Below, piece after piece: positions 43,210 through 50,997 of a stretch of DNA of 64,000 nt; the stretch's first letter is position 1, and every line of letters starts with the position of its first letter. Source of the DNA: Paenibacillus helianthi (GTDB lineage Bacteria > Bacillota > Bacilli > Paenibacillales > Paenibacillaceae); the NCBI RefSeq assembly GCF_001909055.1, contig NZ_LVWI01000036.1, positions 1-64,000 on the forward strand, read 5' to 3'. The notes under the pieces were generated by a model. It was not told where the DNA came from. It saw nothing but the letters and a program-made list of their open reading frames with translations, and ran no database searches. The translations under genes were made by a program, and so were the position numbers.

Positions 43210-45993
43210 TTGCACAATAGCAGCATCCAGCAACTCCCTGATCTTCTGCTCCTCCGCGCTTTCGTTGGTTTTGAATCTTTTCAGTATCAATCCGTATTTT
43301 GTGAAAATATCATTTTTCATTCTATCCCGTTCTTTCTGTTCCGGCTTATTCTCATGGAACTGAAACCCGTCCACCTCAATGGCAAGCGCCGCTGTTTTAT
43401 CCAGCTTATGATAGATCACAAAATCTACTGAAGCATTATTCTGGAGATATCTCCGCTCATGGTTCTCTAACCTGTCTGTATTCACAAACAGATTCTTAAG
43501 CACGACCTGATTGCCGAGCGTAAATCCGCTATAAGCCGGTTCCTGCAAAAGCTCCGTAAGCAAGGCTTGCATAATATTCTCCGATTTGTATTTAGATACG
43601 TTAAATCCTTTAACCCTTTCTCTAAATGCATGAAGCTTATCTGAGTACTCCTTGTACAGCAAATCAAATATAGACACAACCTCACTCTCTACAAGGTTGT
43701 CATCCAGTGTGCTGTACTCCATGTAACGCACGAGGTCGCCAATTTCATTGCCGTATTTGCGAAATAAGGCATGATCCGTTACCAGAATGAACTTTTTCTG
43801 CGCCCGGGAGACGGCGACATTAACTTTGCAGGGATCATTCACAAATTTCATGCCCATTTTGCCGGAGCGGGTCTGATCCAGCACTGTAGACATAATCATA
43901 ATCGGCTTCTCCCGGCCCTGATATTTATGTATGGTGTCGCTCTCGATATCGTCGGTGAACTGTCCTGCTGCTTTCTCCACCTGCTTGCGGTAAGGCGTGA
44001 CAAAGCCAATATCCGATTGACCAGCCGCCACTTCTTCCCAGCCCGCAAGAATCTCCCCTTCAATGACATCGAGTTCCCGCTGATTGAACTTGCCCTTCTT
44101 TTCTCCTCGGGTCACTTCCCGCAAATGATTGCCCGGCGCAGTCCTGTAAATCAGCAGTGGAACATCCGTGTCCTCTTCAGCCGTAAAAGTGATTAGATCA
44201 CCGTCATAATATTTCTGATTGCAGAACTGAATGATTTGGGGATGGCAACGGTAGTGCTCTTTTAGCATTACCTTGGGAATATCGTCACCGTATAGGGCGA
44301 GCATGGACGACAGCAGATTATGCTGAAAATAATTATAAGCTTCGTCGATGCCAGCGGATGCAGCATTCCCAACCGCCTGCTCAATCTCCATACTCACAAT
44401 TTGCGGCAGCTGCTTGGTGTCCCCAACAATGATCGCCCGCTTGCAGCAGGATAGCGCAAGTGCACCTGTCACCAGATCCACTTGGGAAGACTCATCAATA
44501 ATGACATAGTCAAGCAGATCATTGGCAGGGACACAGTTGCGCAAAGAATGCGTCGTGCTCAGTACAATCGGATAATACTCGATGAACGACTTGAAGTTTT
44601 TGCTCTGCCGATAATCTTTTGAAGTACATTCCACACGGGGAAGGTCACGATACTTCTCATGCAACCTATGCCGGAAAAGCTGCGCCGAACACTGCTGGTG
44701 CTCCTCCAGTAAAGGCTGATAAGATTGGGTTTTTAATTCTTTTTCAATCTGATCAATATGTCCCGATAGCTCTTCAATCCGCAGAACATAGAACTTCCGC
44801 TGAACATTCAGAATCACATCTGCCCCCTGTTCCTTCAAGTACTTAAGTTCGGTGAACCCATGTTTGACAAAAAGCTTGAACTTGTACAAGAGGCCATTCT
44901 CTTTTTCCTTCCTTACCGCAAGGTGGCTGTCCTTCATGAACTCAAGCATCCGCTCCGGCGTCTCACGATAGAATGACAGCTTCTCCAAAGGCTCAATATC
45001 CTGCTTGGCGTAATAGTTCTCAAAATGCTTTTGCTCCAGCACATATGCCGATAGCTGTTGCTTTAAACGTGCCTTCTCCACATCCAGCTCCATCAGCCGG
45101 GTAATGCGGCTATCCAGCTCCTGTACCTTGGACAGCAGCTCCGCTTCAGGCAGTTCACTCTCCCATCCAGAGACATCAGCAACAGGCAGGTTCGCAAAAA
45201 AGCTTTCCTTATTCTCTTTATTCCCAAGCGCCGCCACCAAAAAGGGGTAGCCCTCCGCCTCCAGCTTGTCGCGCACATTCTGCACCGCCGCATTGTTACC
45301 TGACACCACAGCCACCTTCTTCTGCTGCATCACAGCCAGGTTCGCTAATATATTGAGAATGGTCTGGGTTTTGCCTGTTCCCGGCGGCCCCTCAATGATA
45401 CTGATCTTACTGCGCAAAGCTTGATCCAGAGCCGTCTTCTGGCTTAGGTTATACCTGAACGGGAAGATCGGTTGCGATTGGGCAGAAAAATCCGCACTCA
45501 CCGGGGACCCATTCACATAGTGGCTTAATACACTCTCCGGGTGTACAAAGCTGAGCTTGGCGAACTCCCGCTTCAGAAAAGCCTCCATCTCCGGCTGCTC
45601 TTCTCCACTCTTGATGTGCCTGGAAATAGCACACCAATAATCCATGACCTTCAGCGCATCAGAGCTCTTCACGCCGCTACTATCGATTCGTACATGCTCA
45701 GCTTCATACACCCGATTCGTTCCATCCCTAAAAAACACACGAATCCGAGGCCCGAAATCCAGCACTCGTATAACATTGGTTAGAGGGTTATTCCGATGGA
45801 ATACCACTTGCTCCTGGGTGATTGCTGTGATAACAGGCTTGTTGAGGATGATTACATCACTTGCATAATAATGATAGGGATTAGAAGAACTACGGTACGT
45901 CACCTGTATATATGCACCCAACTGTTCATATGCTGCGATTTCCGAGGTGCGGTCTTTATTTTTAACAACAATCAGATATCTTTCTTCGTCCAT
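43201..45993 (-). CDS. SF1 helicase fused to a restriction-type nuclease domain
   Basis: A 930-residue cytoplasmic helicase-nuclease. The Upf1/Dna2-like SF1 helicase core shows Walker A GPPGTGKT near residue 202-209, motif II VIIDESSQVD, motif III GDTKQLPQ, YRCHPQI, TPYRKQV, HKYQGREK and NVAVSRAQKKF. A coiled-coil insert of about 170 residues separates motif I from II. The last 80 residues (SVDFVIYHKLDKTAALAIEV followed by DGFQFH) look like the D...E-x-D core of a PD-(D/E)XK fold of the DUF2726/MTES-1575 kind. AAGGA sits 7 bases before the ATG at 45993; the longer frame to 46068 has none. Similar helicase-nucleases act in phage defence, which I only infer here. Confidence 0.88.
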   Translation of the reverse strand: MDEERYLIVVKNKDRTSEIAAYEQLGAYIQVTYRSSSNPYHYYASDVIILNKPVITAITQEQVVFHRNNPLTNVIRVLDFGPRIRVFFRDGTNRVYEAEHVRIDSSGVKSSDALKVMDYWCAISRHIKSGEEQPEMEAFLKREFAKLSFVHPESVLSHYVNGSPVSADFSAQSQPIFPFRYNLSQKTALDQALRSKISIIEGPPGTGKTQTILNILANLAVMQQKKVAVVSGNNAAVQNVRDKLEAEGYPFLVAALGNKENKESFFANLPVADVSGWESELPEAELLSKVQELDSRITRLMELDVEKARLKQQLSAYVLEQKHFENYYAKQDIEPLEKLSFYRETPERMLEFMKDSHLAVRKEKENGLLYKFKLFVKHGFTELKYLKEQGADVILNVQRKFYVLRIEELSGHIDQIEKELKTQSYQPLLEEHQQCSAQLFRHRLHEKYRDLPRVECTSKDYRQSKNFKSFIEYYPIVLSTTHSLRNCVPANDLLDYVIIDESSQVDLVTGALALSCCKRAIIVGDTKQLPQIVSMEIEQAVGNAASAGIDEAYNYFQHNLLSSMLALYGDDIPKVMLKEHYRCHPQIIQFCNQKYYDGDLITFTAEEDTDVPLLIYRTAPGNHLREVTRGEKKGKFNQRELDVIEGEILAGWEEVAAGQSDIGFVTPYRKQVEKAAGQFTDDIESDTIHKYQGREKPIMIMSTVLDQTRSGKMGMKFVNDPCKVNVAVSRAQKKFILVTDHALFRKYGNEIGDLVRYMEYSTLDDNLVESEVVSIFDLLYKEYSDKLHAFRERVKGFNVSKYKSENIMQALLTELLQEPAYSGFTLGNQVVLKNLFVNTDRLENHERRYLQNNASVDFVIYHKLDKTAALAIEVDGFQFHENKPEQKERDRMKNDIFTKYGLILKRFKTNESAEEQKIRELLDAAIVQSG

Positions 45994-46101
45994 GTTTATT
46001 CCTTCTGCGTACAAGTATTTGAAATTAATAGGTAGGGAATTCGATGGATTGTAAGGATATTCCTGCATTGGGGGGTAGAGGCGTTCGGGGGGAAAGACGA
46101 A

Positions 46102-46124
46102 AAAGACACCTTGATTGGTGTCTT
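46102..46124 (-). terminator. Terminator, GACACC stem
   Basis: AAGACACC / GGTGTCTT with loop TTGATT and T5 on the minus strand, downstream of the DUF6809-like gene. Confidence 0.88.
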
Positions 46125-46184
46125 GAGGGAAGGTTATGTAAGAAAGCTATCTCGGAAACCTTAAAGATCTGGGCTTCGCTACTC

Positions 46185-46454
46185 TTAGTCATCGGCTAGA
46201 ACTTCTATCATCATCGCCGCCCCGGTCTTGAAACCACAAATAAACGCAGCCGTCATCTCCATTCCCTGGGCCTGAGAATACAGCTCCAATAAAGACTCCA
46301 GTTCCTCAAACTCCCCTGCGGACAGCTTCTGCTTCCAAGCTTCCAGAGACTCGGTGATCTGCCTGTTGATAGGGCGATAATTGGGGTCTTTGGAGATAAT
46401 GTCCTCGTTAGGGAATAAGCTGCCGTGGTATAGGGATTCGAGAATGCTTGGCAT
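46185..46454 (-). CDS. DUF6809-like small protein
   Basis: An 89-residue soluble, acidic, mostly helical protein. The opening MPSILESLYHGSLFPNEDII has the LY-x-G-x-L-x-P-x-E pattern I associate with DUF6809 proteins of Firmicutes, and the C-terminal helix ends in AAFICGFKTGAAMMIEVLAD, also typical. The function of that family is unknown. GGAGG lies 7 bases before the ATG. It has its own terminator and lies 190 bases upstream of the helicase gene on the same strand. Confidence 0.75.
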   Translation of the reverse strand: MPSILESLYHGSLFPNEDIISKDPNYRPINRQITESLEAWKQKLSAGEFEELESLLELYSQAQGMEMTAAFICGFKTGAAMMIEVLADD

Positions 46455-46587
46455 GTGGGCCTCCTTTTGGGGTACTTATTCAGTTTCATGTATCCTATAT
46501 TATTTAAGTTAAAGGCGCGAGCCACATAGGGTATAGCCCCATATCTAAACAGCTACCCTAATTGTTTGAGAATAATAAATCAACTCC

Positions 46588-46641
46588 GGTACGTATATAC
46601 GTACCAACTATGAAATCATTATACGGTACGCTTATGCGTAT
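46588..46641. promoter_or_regulatory. Two related palindromes before the small HTH gene
   Basis: GGTACGTATATACGTACC (46588-46605) is a perfect 18-bp palindrome. A second site with perfect arms TACGC/GCGTA around TTAT is centred 37 bp further on (46627-46640). Both lie within 95 bases upstream of the XRE-type start codon and share GGTACG(T/C), fitting paired operators for autoregulation. Confidence 0.7.
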
Positions 46642-46680
46642 AGTCAAGGTGAAAACACAGAACAAGTGAGGGGATTTTTA

Positions 46681-46908
46681 GTGGAGAAGAGAGTTGTAGT
46701 TAAAATATCTGAATTGACCAGCAAGCATAAGATCTCTCTGCGGGAATTATCCAGATTATCCGATGTCCGACATGCCGCTTTAAGTGAGTTGGCCAACGGG
46801 AAACGTGAAAGTATTAGCTTTAGTCATATCGTTAAAATTGCAGAAGCTTTAAATATTGAGGATATACGTGAGATTATTGATTTGATTGATGTTACGGAAA
46901 AAGATTAA
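46681..46908 (+). CDS. Small XRE/Cro-C1-type HTH protein
   Basis: A 75-residue DNA-binding protein consisting of little more than the HTH: KISELTSKHKISLRELSRLS, then DVRHAALSELANGKRESISF and a capping helix. Such proteins are often autorepressors in mobile or toxin-antitoxin-like modules, but no toxin gene is adjacent. GTG at 46681 is preferred because AGGGGA sits 6 bases upstream; a GTG five codons earlier lies within that RBS. Two related palindromes upstream are the probable self-operators. A terminator follows. Confidence 0.88.
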   Translation: MEKRVVVKISELTSKHKISLRELSRLSDVRHAALSELANGKRESISFSHIVKIAEALNIEDIREIIDLIDVTEKD

Positions 46909-46944
46909 GGCGTTGGGGATATCGTGGTTGTTTGTATATACGAC

Positions 46945-46968
46945 AAAAGATGCCCCTTAAGGCATCTC
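46945..46968. terminator. Bidirectional terminator
   Basis: AAAAGATGCC / GGCATCT stem between the convergent HTH and retropepsin-like genes; T-run on the minus strand. Confidence 0.82.
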
Positions 46969-46981
46969 CTACTAGATACAT

Positions 46982-47368
46982 TTAGCAAATTCCCGTTTTC
47001 AATTCCATTGCTCCGACATCAATTACAGCCCCTGCTAGTTTCAAGAAGTTAAAACCTAAGATACCGTCTATCTCCATCCCATAATCCATATTTCCGATTT
47101 CAACTTGAAAATCTTTATGTGTCGATTCTCCAACCGTAATAGAGTCCAGGTATTTGGTGTATACATACTCCACACCGCCCACACCCCGTATAATATCAAC
47201 CTCATCGTTTCCTTCGGGGATCATGCCAATTTCTTGTACGACATCCGCGTTCAGAAGCGTGCTGGCAGAACCTGTGTCAAGCAGAACCTTCTCCAGCTTT
47301 ATTTCTTTTCCTCTATACACGACAATCATGCTAACGAACGGAAGCCCATAACTTTCTCCAATATTCAT
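46982..47368 (-). CDS. Retropepsin-like aspartic protease domain protein
   Basis: A 128-residue soluble protein with a single retropepsin-like domain. The catalytic motif LLDTGSAST near residue 30-38 and the distal hydrophobic ILGFNFLKLAGAVIDVG segment near residue 107-123 are the family hallmarks; active enzymes are homodimers. The ATG at 47368 overlaps the TGA of the preceding gene (ATGA), so the pair is translationally coupled. The longer upstream frame to 47437 only covers that neighbour. The natural substrate is unknown, and a membrane anchor is absent. Confidence 0.82.
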   Translation of the reverse strand: MNIGESYGLPFVSMIVVYRGKEIKLEKVLLDTGSASTLLNADVVQEIGMIPEGNDEVDIIRGVGGVEYVYTKYLDSITVGESTHKDFQVEIGNMDYGMEIDGILGFNFLKLAGAVIDVGAMELKTGIC

Positions 47369-47631
47369 CTTGGCCCTCGGATTCCAACATAACGCTCTCT
47401 CGCCACAACTTCTGGACGGGAAGTATGGAAAAAACAATACTCGCGATGTGGATCTTCTTGATGCAGCTCACTATACCGCTTCAATGCTTTGGTCGAATCT
47501 TCATAGGAGTCAATAACAGCCATCTCTTCAATGAAACGTTGACCTTCCTTAGAGTAGGCCTTGGTTGCCTCAAGAACCACCCACTCGTTGGGGAAACGCT
47601 CTTGAACCTCACCCCATCGCATCTTGGACAC
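47365..47631 (-). CDS. Small partner protein of the retropepsin-like gene
   Basis: An 88-residue soluble protein (MRWGEVQERFPNEWVVLEAT, then IDSYEDSTKALKRYSELHQE) coupled by a four-base overlap to the retropepsin-like gene downstream. The fold looks alpha/beta with a basic C-terminus. I do not recognise a named family, though this small-protein plus aspartic-protease pairing recurs in Firmicutes as far as I recall. AGGTGTCC near the ATG is a fair RBS. Confidence 0.72.
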   Translation of the reverse strand: MSKMRWGEVQERFPNEWVVLEATKAYSKEGQRFIEEMAVIDSYEDSTKALKRYSELHQEDPHREYCFFHTSRPEVVARERYVGIRGPR

Positions 47632-47852
47632 CTCCGTTTTTATAATTATTATCAGTATATCATATCGAAATGTACATCCTAAACCATCGCAAGCCCCCTA
47701 CCGGATCTTTGCAGCTTTTTATAAAATGGTACCCTTCCAAGCCTAATTCGAGCCATATAGGGCATCTGACTAGACCAGGCTAAAGTCCCTGAATATATTG
47801 TTATTATTTATCCGATTCGAGGGCTTTTACTAAATGGTGGGGGGAGATCACA

Positions 47853-49004
47853 CTGAGTATCCGTTACAGCATCATCATTCCAACCTATAATCGACACCAG
47901 CAGTTGTTGCTCACACTCGCTTCATTTGAAACACAGACCTATCCGAAGCAGCATTTTGAAGTGATTGTGGCTGATGACGGCTCTACAGATGGAACGAGGG
48001 AAATGGTCGAAGGCTTCCAAGCTTCCTATCAGTTTAATTATGTATCCCATCCGGAACAACGCGGCCGATCTGCCATTAGAAATTTGGGGCTGCAGCATGC
48101 AAAAGGGCTATATATTATTTTCTGCGATGCTGACTTTTTGGTGTTGCCTGAATTCATCAGCACTGTGCGCCGCTATCACCGTAAATATCCCAAAGCCGTG
48201 CTTTCTGGTATCCCCCATTCGTGGGACGATGCTTACACCCATTACTACCCTGACTTTTCTCCGGAAGAAAAAGAACAGTTTCGCAATACAGTCTCACCAT
48301 CCAGCTTATGGAATCCCGAATTTGAGATAGCAGCTGACATTATCCCGCTAATCACACCGGAAGATATCCTTCACCACACGGAGGCTTTGTCAAAAGTTGT
48401 TTTCACCACAAAGGTTCCACCCGATACGAGACAGCAGTTTGCCAAAACGGATATAGCTCCCTGGATGTTGCTCGTCACTCGTTGCGTGGCCATACGGCGC
48501 AGCCAGTTGACTCGTATCGGAGGTTTTAATGAACAGTTTGTGCTCTATGGGCTTGAAGACTGGGACCTTGGCTATAGGCTGCATCGGTTGAAAATCCGTT
48601 TTCGCAGCATCAAGGAGGTTATTGGATATCACCAGGAGCACCCAACCCACTTGCGAGGAAATGTTTTTAATACGGATAATCTGAGGATCATGTATAAACA
48701 ATACGGCTTCAACGACTCCTCTTTGAATTTATTCGCCCTCGTACCTCCATCTGAGGATTTAGAGAAATACAAAGAGACGCTGCGCATCTTACGCAGAGGA
48801 TTCCGCTCTAAGCTGACACGCTCCTCAGCAGTCATGTTGAGAAGAACACTACGGATTGCGGCAAAGAAATTCTATTATCAAAACAATCCCCTAAAGCGCC
48901 AAAGGTCATTATTCAGGATAGAAAAGAAAGCAAGAGGCCGAAAAAGCCAAGTCGCCCATGTTCTACGGGAAATGCTGGTGAAAACTCAAAAGCTGGGACA
49001 GTGA
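47853..49004 (+). CDS. Family 2 glycosyltransferase with an atypical start codon
   Basis: A 383-residue GT2 enzyme that transfers a sugar from a nucleotide donor, probably for a cell-surface polysaccharide. Clear motifs: SIIIPTYNR at the N-terminus, VIVADDGSTDGTREMV, CDADFLV (the metal-binding D-x-D region), and GLEDWDLGYRL (ED catalytic segment). No TM segment. The homologous N-terminus requires translation from CTG at 47853, 6 bases after GGGGAG; no ATG, GTG or TTG exists in frame before it, and the TTG at 47904 would delete the first strand. Removing one G from the G6 run at 47839-47844 would bring an ATG at 47834 into frame, so a sequence error is the rival explanation. Confidence 0.88.
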   Translation: MSIRYSIIIPTYNRHQQLLLTLASFETQTYPKQHFEVIVADDGSTDGTREMVEGFQASYQFNYVSHPEQRGRSAIRNLGLQHAKGLYIIFCDADFLVLPEFISTVRRYHRKYPKAVLSGIPHSWDDAYTHYYPDFSPEEKEQFRNTVSPSSLWNPEFEIAADIIPLITPEDILHHTEALSKVVFTTKVPPDTRQQFAKTDIAPWMLLVTRCVAIRRSQLTRIGGFNEQFVLYGLEDWDLGYRLHRLKIRFRSIKEVIGYHQEHPTHLRGNVFNTDNLRIMYKQYGFNDSSLNLFALVPPSEDLEKYKETLRILRRGFRSKLTRSSAVMLRRTLRIAAKKFYYQNNPLKRQRSLFRIEKKARGRKSQVAHVLREMLVKTQKLGQ

Positions 49005-49063
49005 CATTGGCTCTTTTTCAAGGTGCAAGTGGGACTTTTCGCAGCTCGCTTTGTTTGGTTGAA

Positions 49064-49090
49064 TAAAAAAGACACCTTGCGGGGTGTCTT
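49064..49090. terminator. Terminator, GACACC stem
   Basis: AAGACACC / GGTGTCTT with A6 before it; the T-run is stronger on the minus strand, where it would end the remnant at 49097-49243, but it also ends the glycosyltransferase transcript. Confidence 0.8.
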
Positions 49091-49096
49091 CATTTA

Positions 49097-49243
49097 TTAT
49101 CGGAAGGAGAGGTATAACAAGGCCACCTTGGAGCCAGTGAAACCAGAATCTGTTACACCGATAATATTGTTTCCGTCGATACAAATGTAAGTGAGCTGCT
49201 GTTCGTTGGGTTTAGCTACATAATATTGTGCAGAAAAATTTTT
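49097..49243 (-). pseudogene. Remnant of a ConA-like/LamG-type domain
   Basis: An open minus-strand stretch of 48 codons without a start (QYYVAKPNEQQLTYICIDGN, then NIIGVTDSGFTGSKVALLYL) closely resembles the last strands of concanavalin A-like jelly-roll domains (DGxxIGxxTDSxFxxGxVGL). A stop precedes it at 49244 and a strong terminator follows. It fills the gap upstream of the sigma factor gene and is probably the tail of a lost secreted protein. Confidence 0.4.
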
Positions 49244-49257
49244 TTATTTAAGAGGTT

Positions 49258-49935
49258 ATGGCACTTTTTCAGAGGGCCTGGTGTTATAGAGATATACAGC
49301 TTGAGGAGGTGTTATCAACGTCGGATGATGTGATGGACTCCAGAGAATTGGAGCAGTTGATCCTCGGGATTCAGAGAGGGAATAGCGGACAGTATGCTCT
49401 CATTGTCAGAGCTTTTCAGCAGCCCATCTACGGCTATTGCTGTCGTCTGCTGGGGAACAGGCAGGATGCTGAGGACGCGGTTCAGGAAATACTGGTGAAG
49501 GCGTATCAGGCGATTCATCAGTACAAGCCTACTGTACAGTTCTCGGCTTGGCTGTATCGGATTGCCTATAATCATTGCCTGAATCTGCTGCGCAGGCGCA
49601 GGCTGCTGCGCAGGCGCAGGCTGCACCGTCAGGTGATGCAGATTTTTCGGCCGGAGACAGTTGTGGGGAGCCCCGAACAAGAACTGGATGACCGGCTTTA
49701 CAAACCCTCTTTGGCAGCGGCATTGGCCAAGTTATCGCTGGAGGAACGTAATCTCTTGATTTTGCGGGTATTCGAGGAGAAGAGTTATGCGGAAATGAGT
49801 GAGATCCTGAAGATCAGCCCGAATGCGCTGAACAAAAGAATGAACCGCATCAAGCAGAAAGTGAAGCAGGTCATGGAATCGGAGGAGGAAAAGCTGTGGG
49901 ACGAACCGCAATCAGCCATGAATACCAAGATATAA
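49258..49935 (+). CDS. ECF-type RNA polymerase sigma factor
   Basis: Up to 225 residues. Region 2 is at about 45-110 (NRQDAEDAVQEILVKAYQAI, FSAWLYRIAYNHCLNLLRRR) and region 4 at about 155-205 (LAKLSLEERNLLILRVFEEK, YAEMSEILKISPNALNKRMN). It directs polymerase to a small regulon, usually under a co-encoded anti-sigma factor, here overlapping by 40 bases. The start is uncertain: 49258 has AAGAGG only 2 bases away, and an ATG at 49333 would begin at DSRELEQL, the likely family N-terminus, but without an RBS in range. The region 2-4 linker contains a duplicated LLRRRR from an 18-bp tandem repeat. Confidence 0.88.
   Translation: MALFQRAWCYRDIQLEEVLSTSDDVMDSRELEQLILGIQRGNSGQYALIVRAFQQPIYGYCCRLLGNRQDAEDAVQEILVKAYQAIHQYKPTVQFSAWLYRIAYNHCLNLLRRRRLLRRRRLHRQVMQIFRPETVVGSPEQELDDRLYKPSLAAALAKLSLEERNLLILRVFEEKSYAEMSEILKISPNALNKRMNRIKQKVKQVMESEEEKLWDEPQSAMNTKI
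49585..49620 (+). repeat. 18-bp tandem duplication inside the sigma gene
   Basis: CTGCTGCGCAGGCGCAGG occurs twice, exactly in tandem, adding six residues (LLRRRR) to the linker between sigma regions 2 and 4 without a frame change. Confidence 0.9.
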
Positions 49936-50882
49936 TCAAAGCCTCAGCCGGTCGAAATCCGGTGGAGGCGATTGATGTAGAAACGCAAGTGATGGAACGG
50001 GTAGAGCGGCTTGGACTGGCACGCACTCACCCTGGCGCGTGGAAGGGAAAACTGCGCCAACCTACAGCATTGTTCAGTCTGCTTATGGTATTCCTGCTGC
50101 TCTCCGTGACAGCGTATGCTGCTGCGGAATATATTCAGATCCGTAACAGCAGAGGCGAGGTGAAGGTGCAGTACATGGAGCCGGAGCCAGTGCAACAAAC
50201 GGGCCATTTGGTGAATAACAAGCTTAGGCAGCAGATGGAGGCTAAAACACTCGCTTTTGCTAAACCGGGTGAATTAATTGGTTACTATGTCAAAGAGGAT
50301 GCGGCAAAAGAAGCGGCGGAAGCGTTGAAATTTGTGCATAAGGAACAGCGCCTAACCGCCTATGCGGATTTCTCCGCAGAGATTCGCCGAACCGGAGCAC
50401 CTATGCTGCCGGAAGCGCCGGAGGGATACTCTTTTCAAAATGGTACCGTTGAACCCGACTTTCCGTATAATTCGCCTATGATGCAGCAGGAACTATACCT
50501 GGGAACGCTCAATGAGCTGCGCACTCAAGCGGAACAAGCGACCGGAGGGCAGCAATTGTTCATGAAATCCGTGCCGTGGACAAGTCCGATTTCGGTCAGT
50601 GCCTCGTATGCGAAAGACGGCGGGTTCCTGGGGATTTCCGCTCACATGATGCACGGCGGAGACATGAGGGTATGGCAGGGAGCGGAAGAGCAGGCGAACA
50701 AAATTACTGTAGCCGGAACAGACGTCATCGTCAATACCATGGGAATAGGGTCGGATAAGCAGCATAACTACCTGACCTGGTATAACGAAAAGTATGATGC
50801 ATATTTTACGGTTACCAGTTACGGCGACAAAACCCTAAGCGAGGAAAAACTATTGAAGCTTGTGGCAGAATTATTGCAGTAA
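49896..50882 (+). CDS. Membrane anti-sigma-like protein
   Basis: A 328-residue single-pass membrane protein coupled to the ECF sigma gene. Residues 1-50 are cytoplasmic and charged (the sigma-binding part in such proteins), residues about 57-75 are the TM segment (TALFSLLMVFLLLSVTAYAA), and the rest is extracellular with a DUF4367-like sensing look (TVAGTDVIVNTMGI, YNEKYDAYFTVTSYGDKTLS). GTG at 49896 lies 7 bases after GGAGGAGG and overlaps the sigma gene by 40 bases. It probably holds the sigma factor inactive until an envelope signal arrives. No zinc-binding HxxxCxxC motif is present. Confidence 0.82.
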   Translation: MGRTAISHEYQDIIKASAGRNPVEAIDVETQVMERVERLGLARTHPGAWKGKLRQPTALFSLLMVFLLLSVTAYAAAEYIQIRNSRGEVKVQYMEPEPVQQTGHLVNNKLRQQMEAKTLAFAKPGELIGYYVKEDAAKEAAEALKFVHKEQRLTAYADFSAEIRRTGAPMLPEAPEGYSFQNGTVEPDFPYNSPMMQQELYLGTLNELRTQAEQATGGQQLFMKSVPWTSPISVSASYAKDGGFLGISAHMMHGGDMRVWQGAEEQANKITVAGTDVIVNTMGIGSDKQHNYLTWYNEKYDAYFTVTSYGDKTLSEEKLLKLVAELLQ

Positions 50883-50911
50883 GCAGCTTTTGAGAATCCA
50901 GTTACCCACGT

Positions 50912-50940
50912 AAAAAGACACCCGGAGAGGTGTCTTTTGT
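50912..50940 (+). terminator. Terminator, GACACC stem
   Basis: AAAAGACACC / GGTGTCTTTT, loop CGGAGA, after the anti-sigma gene; also close enough to end pflB transcription from the other side. Confidence 0.9.
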
Positions 50941-50997
50941 TTACTCCATATGGAGCCAAGGCATGGACTAGTAAATCGACGGGCCGCGCTTCCCCCG

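Noticed and set aside
49151..49177. ECF-like promoter TGTTAC-N17-CGTC upstream of the sigma gene
   Set aside because: The hexamers fit loosely and fall inside the ConA-like remnant, where they may simply be coding sequence.
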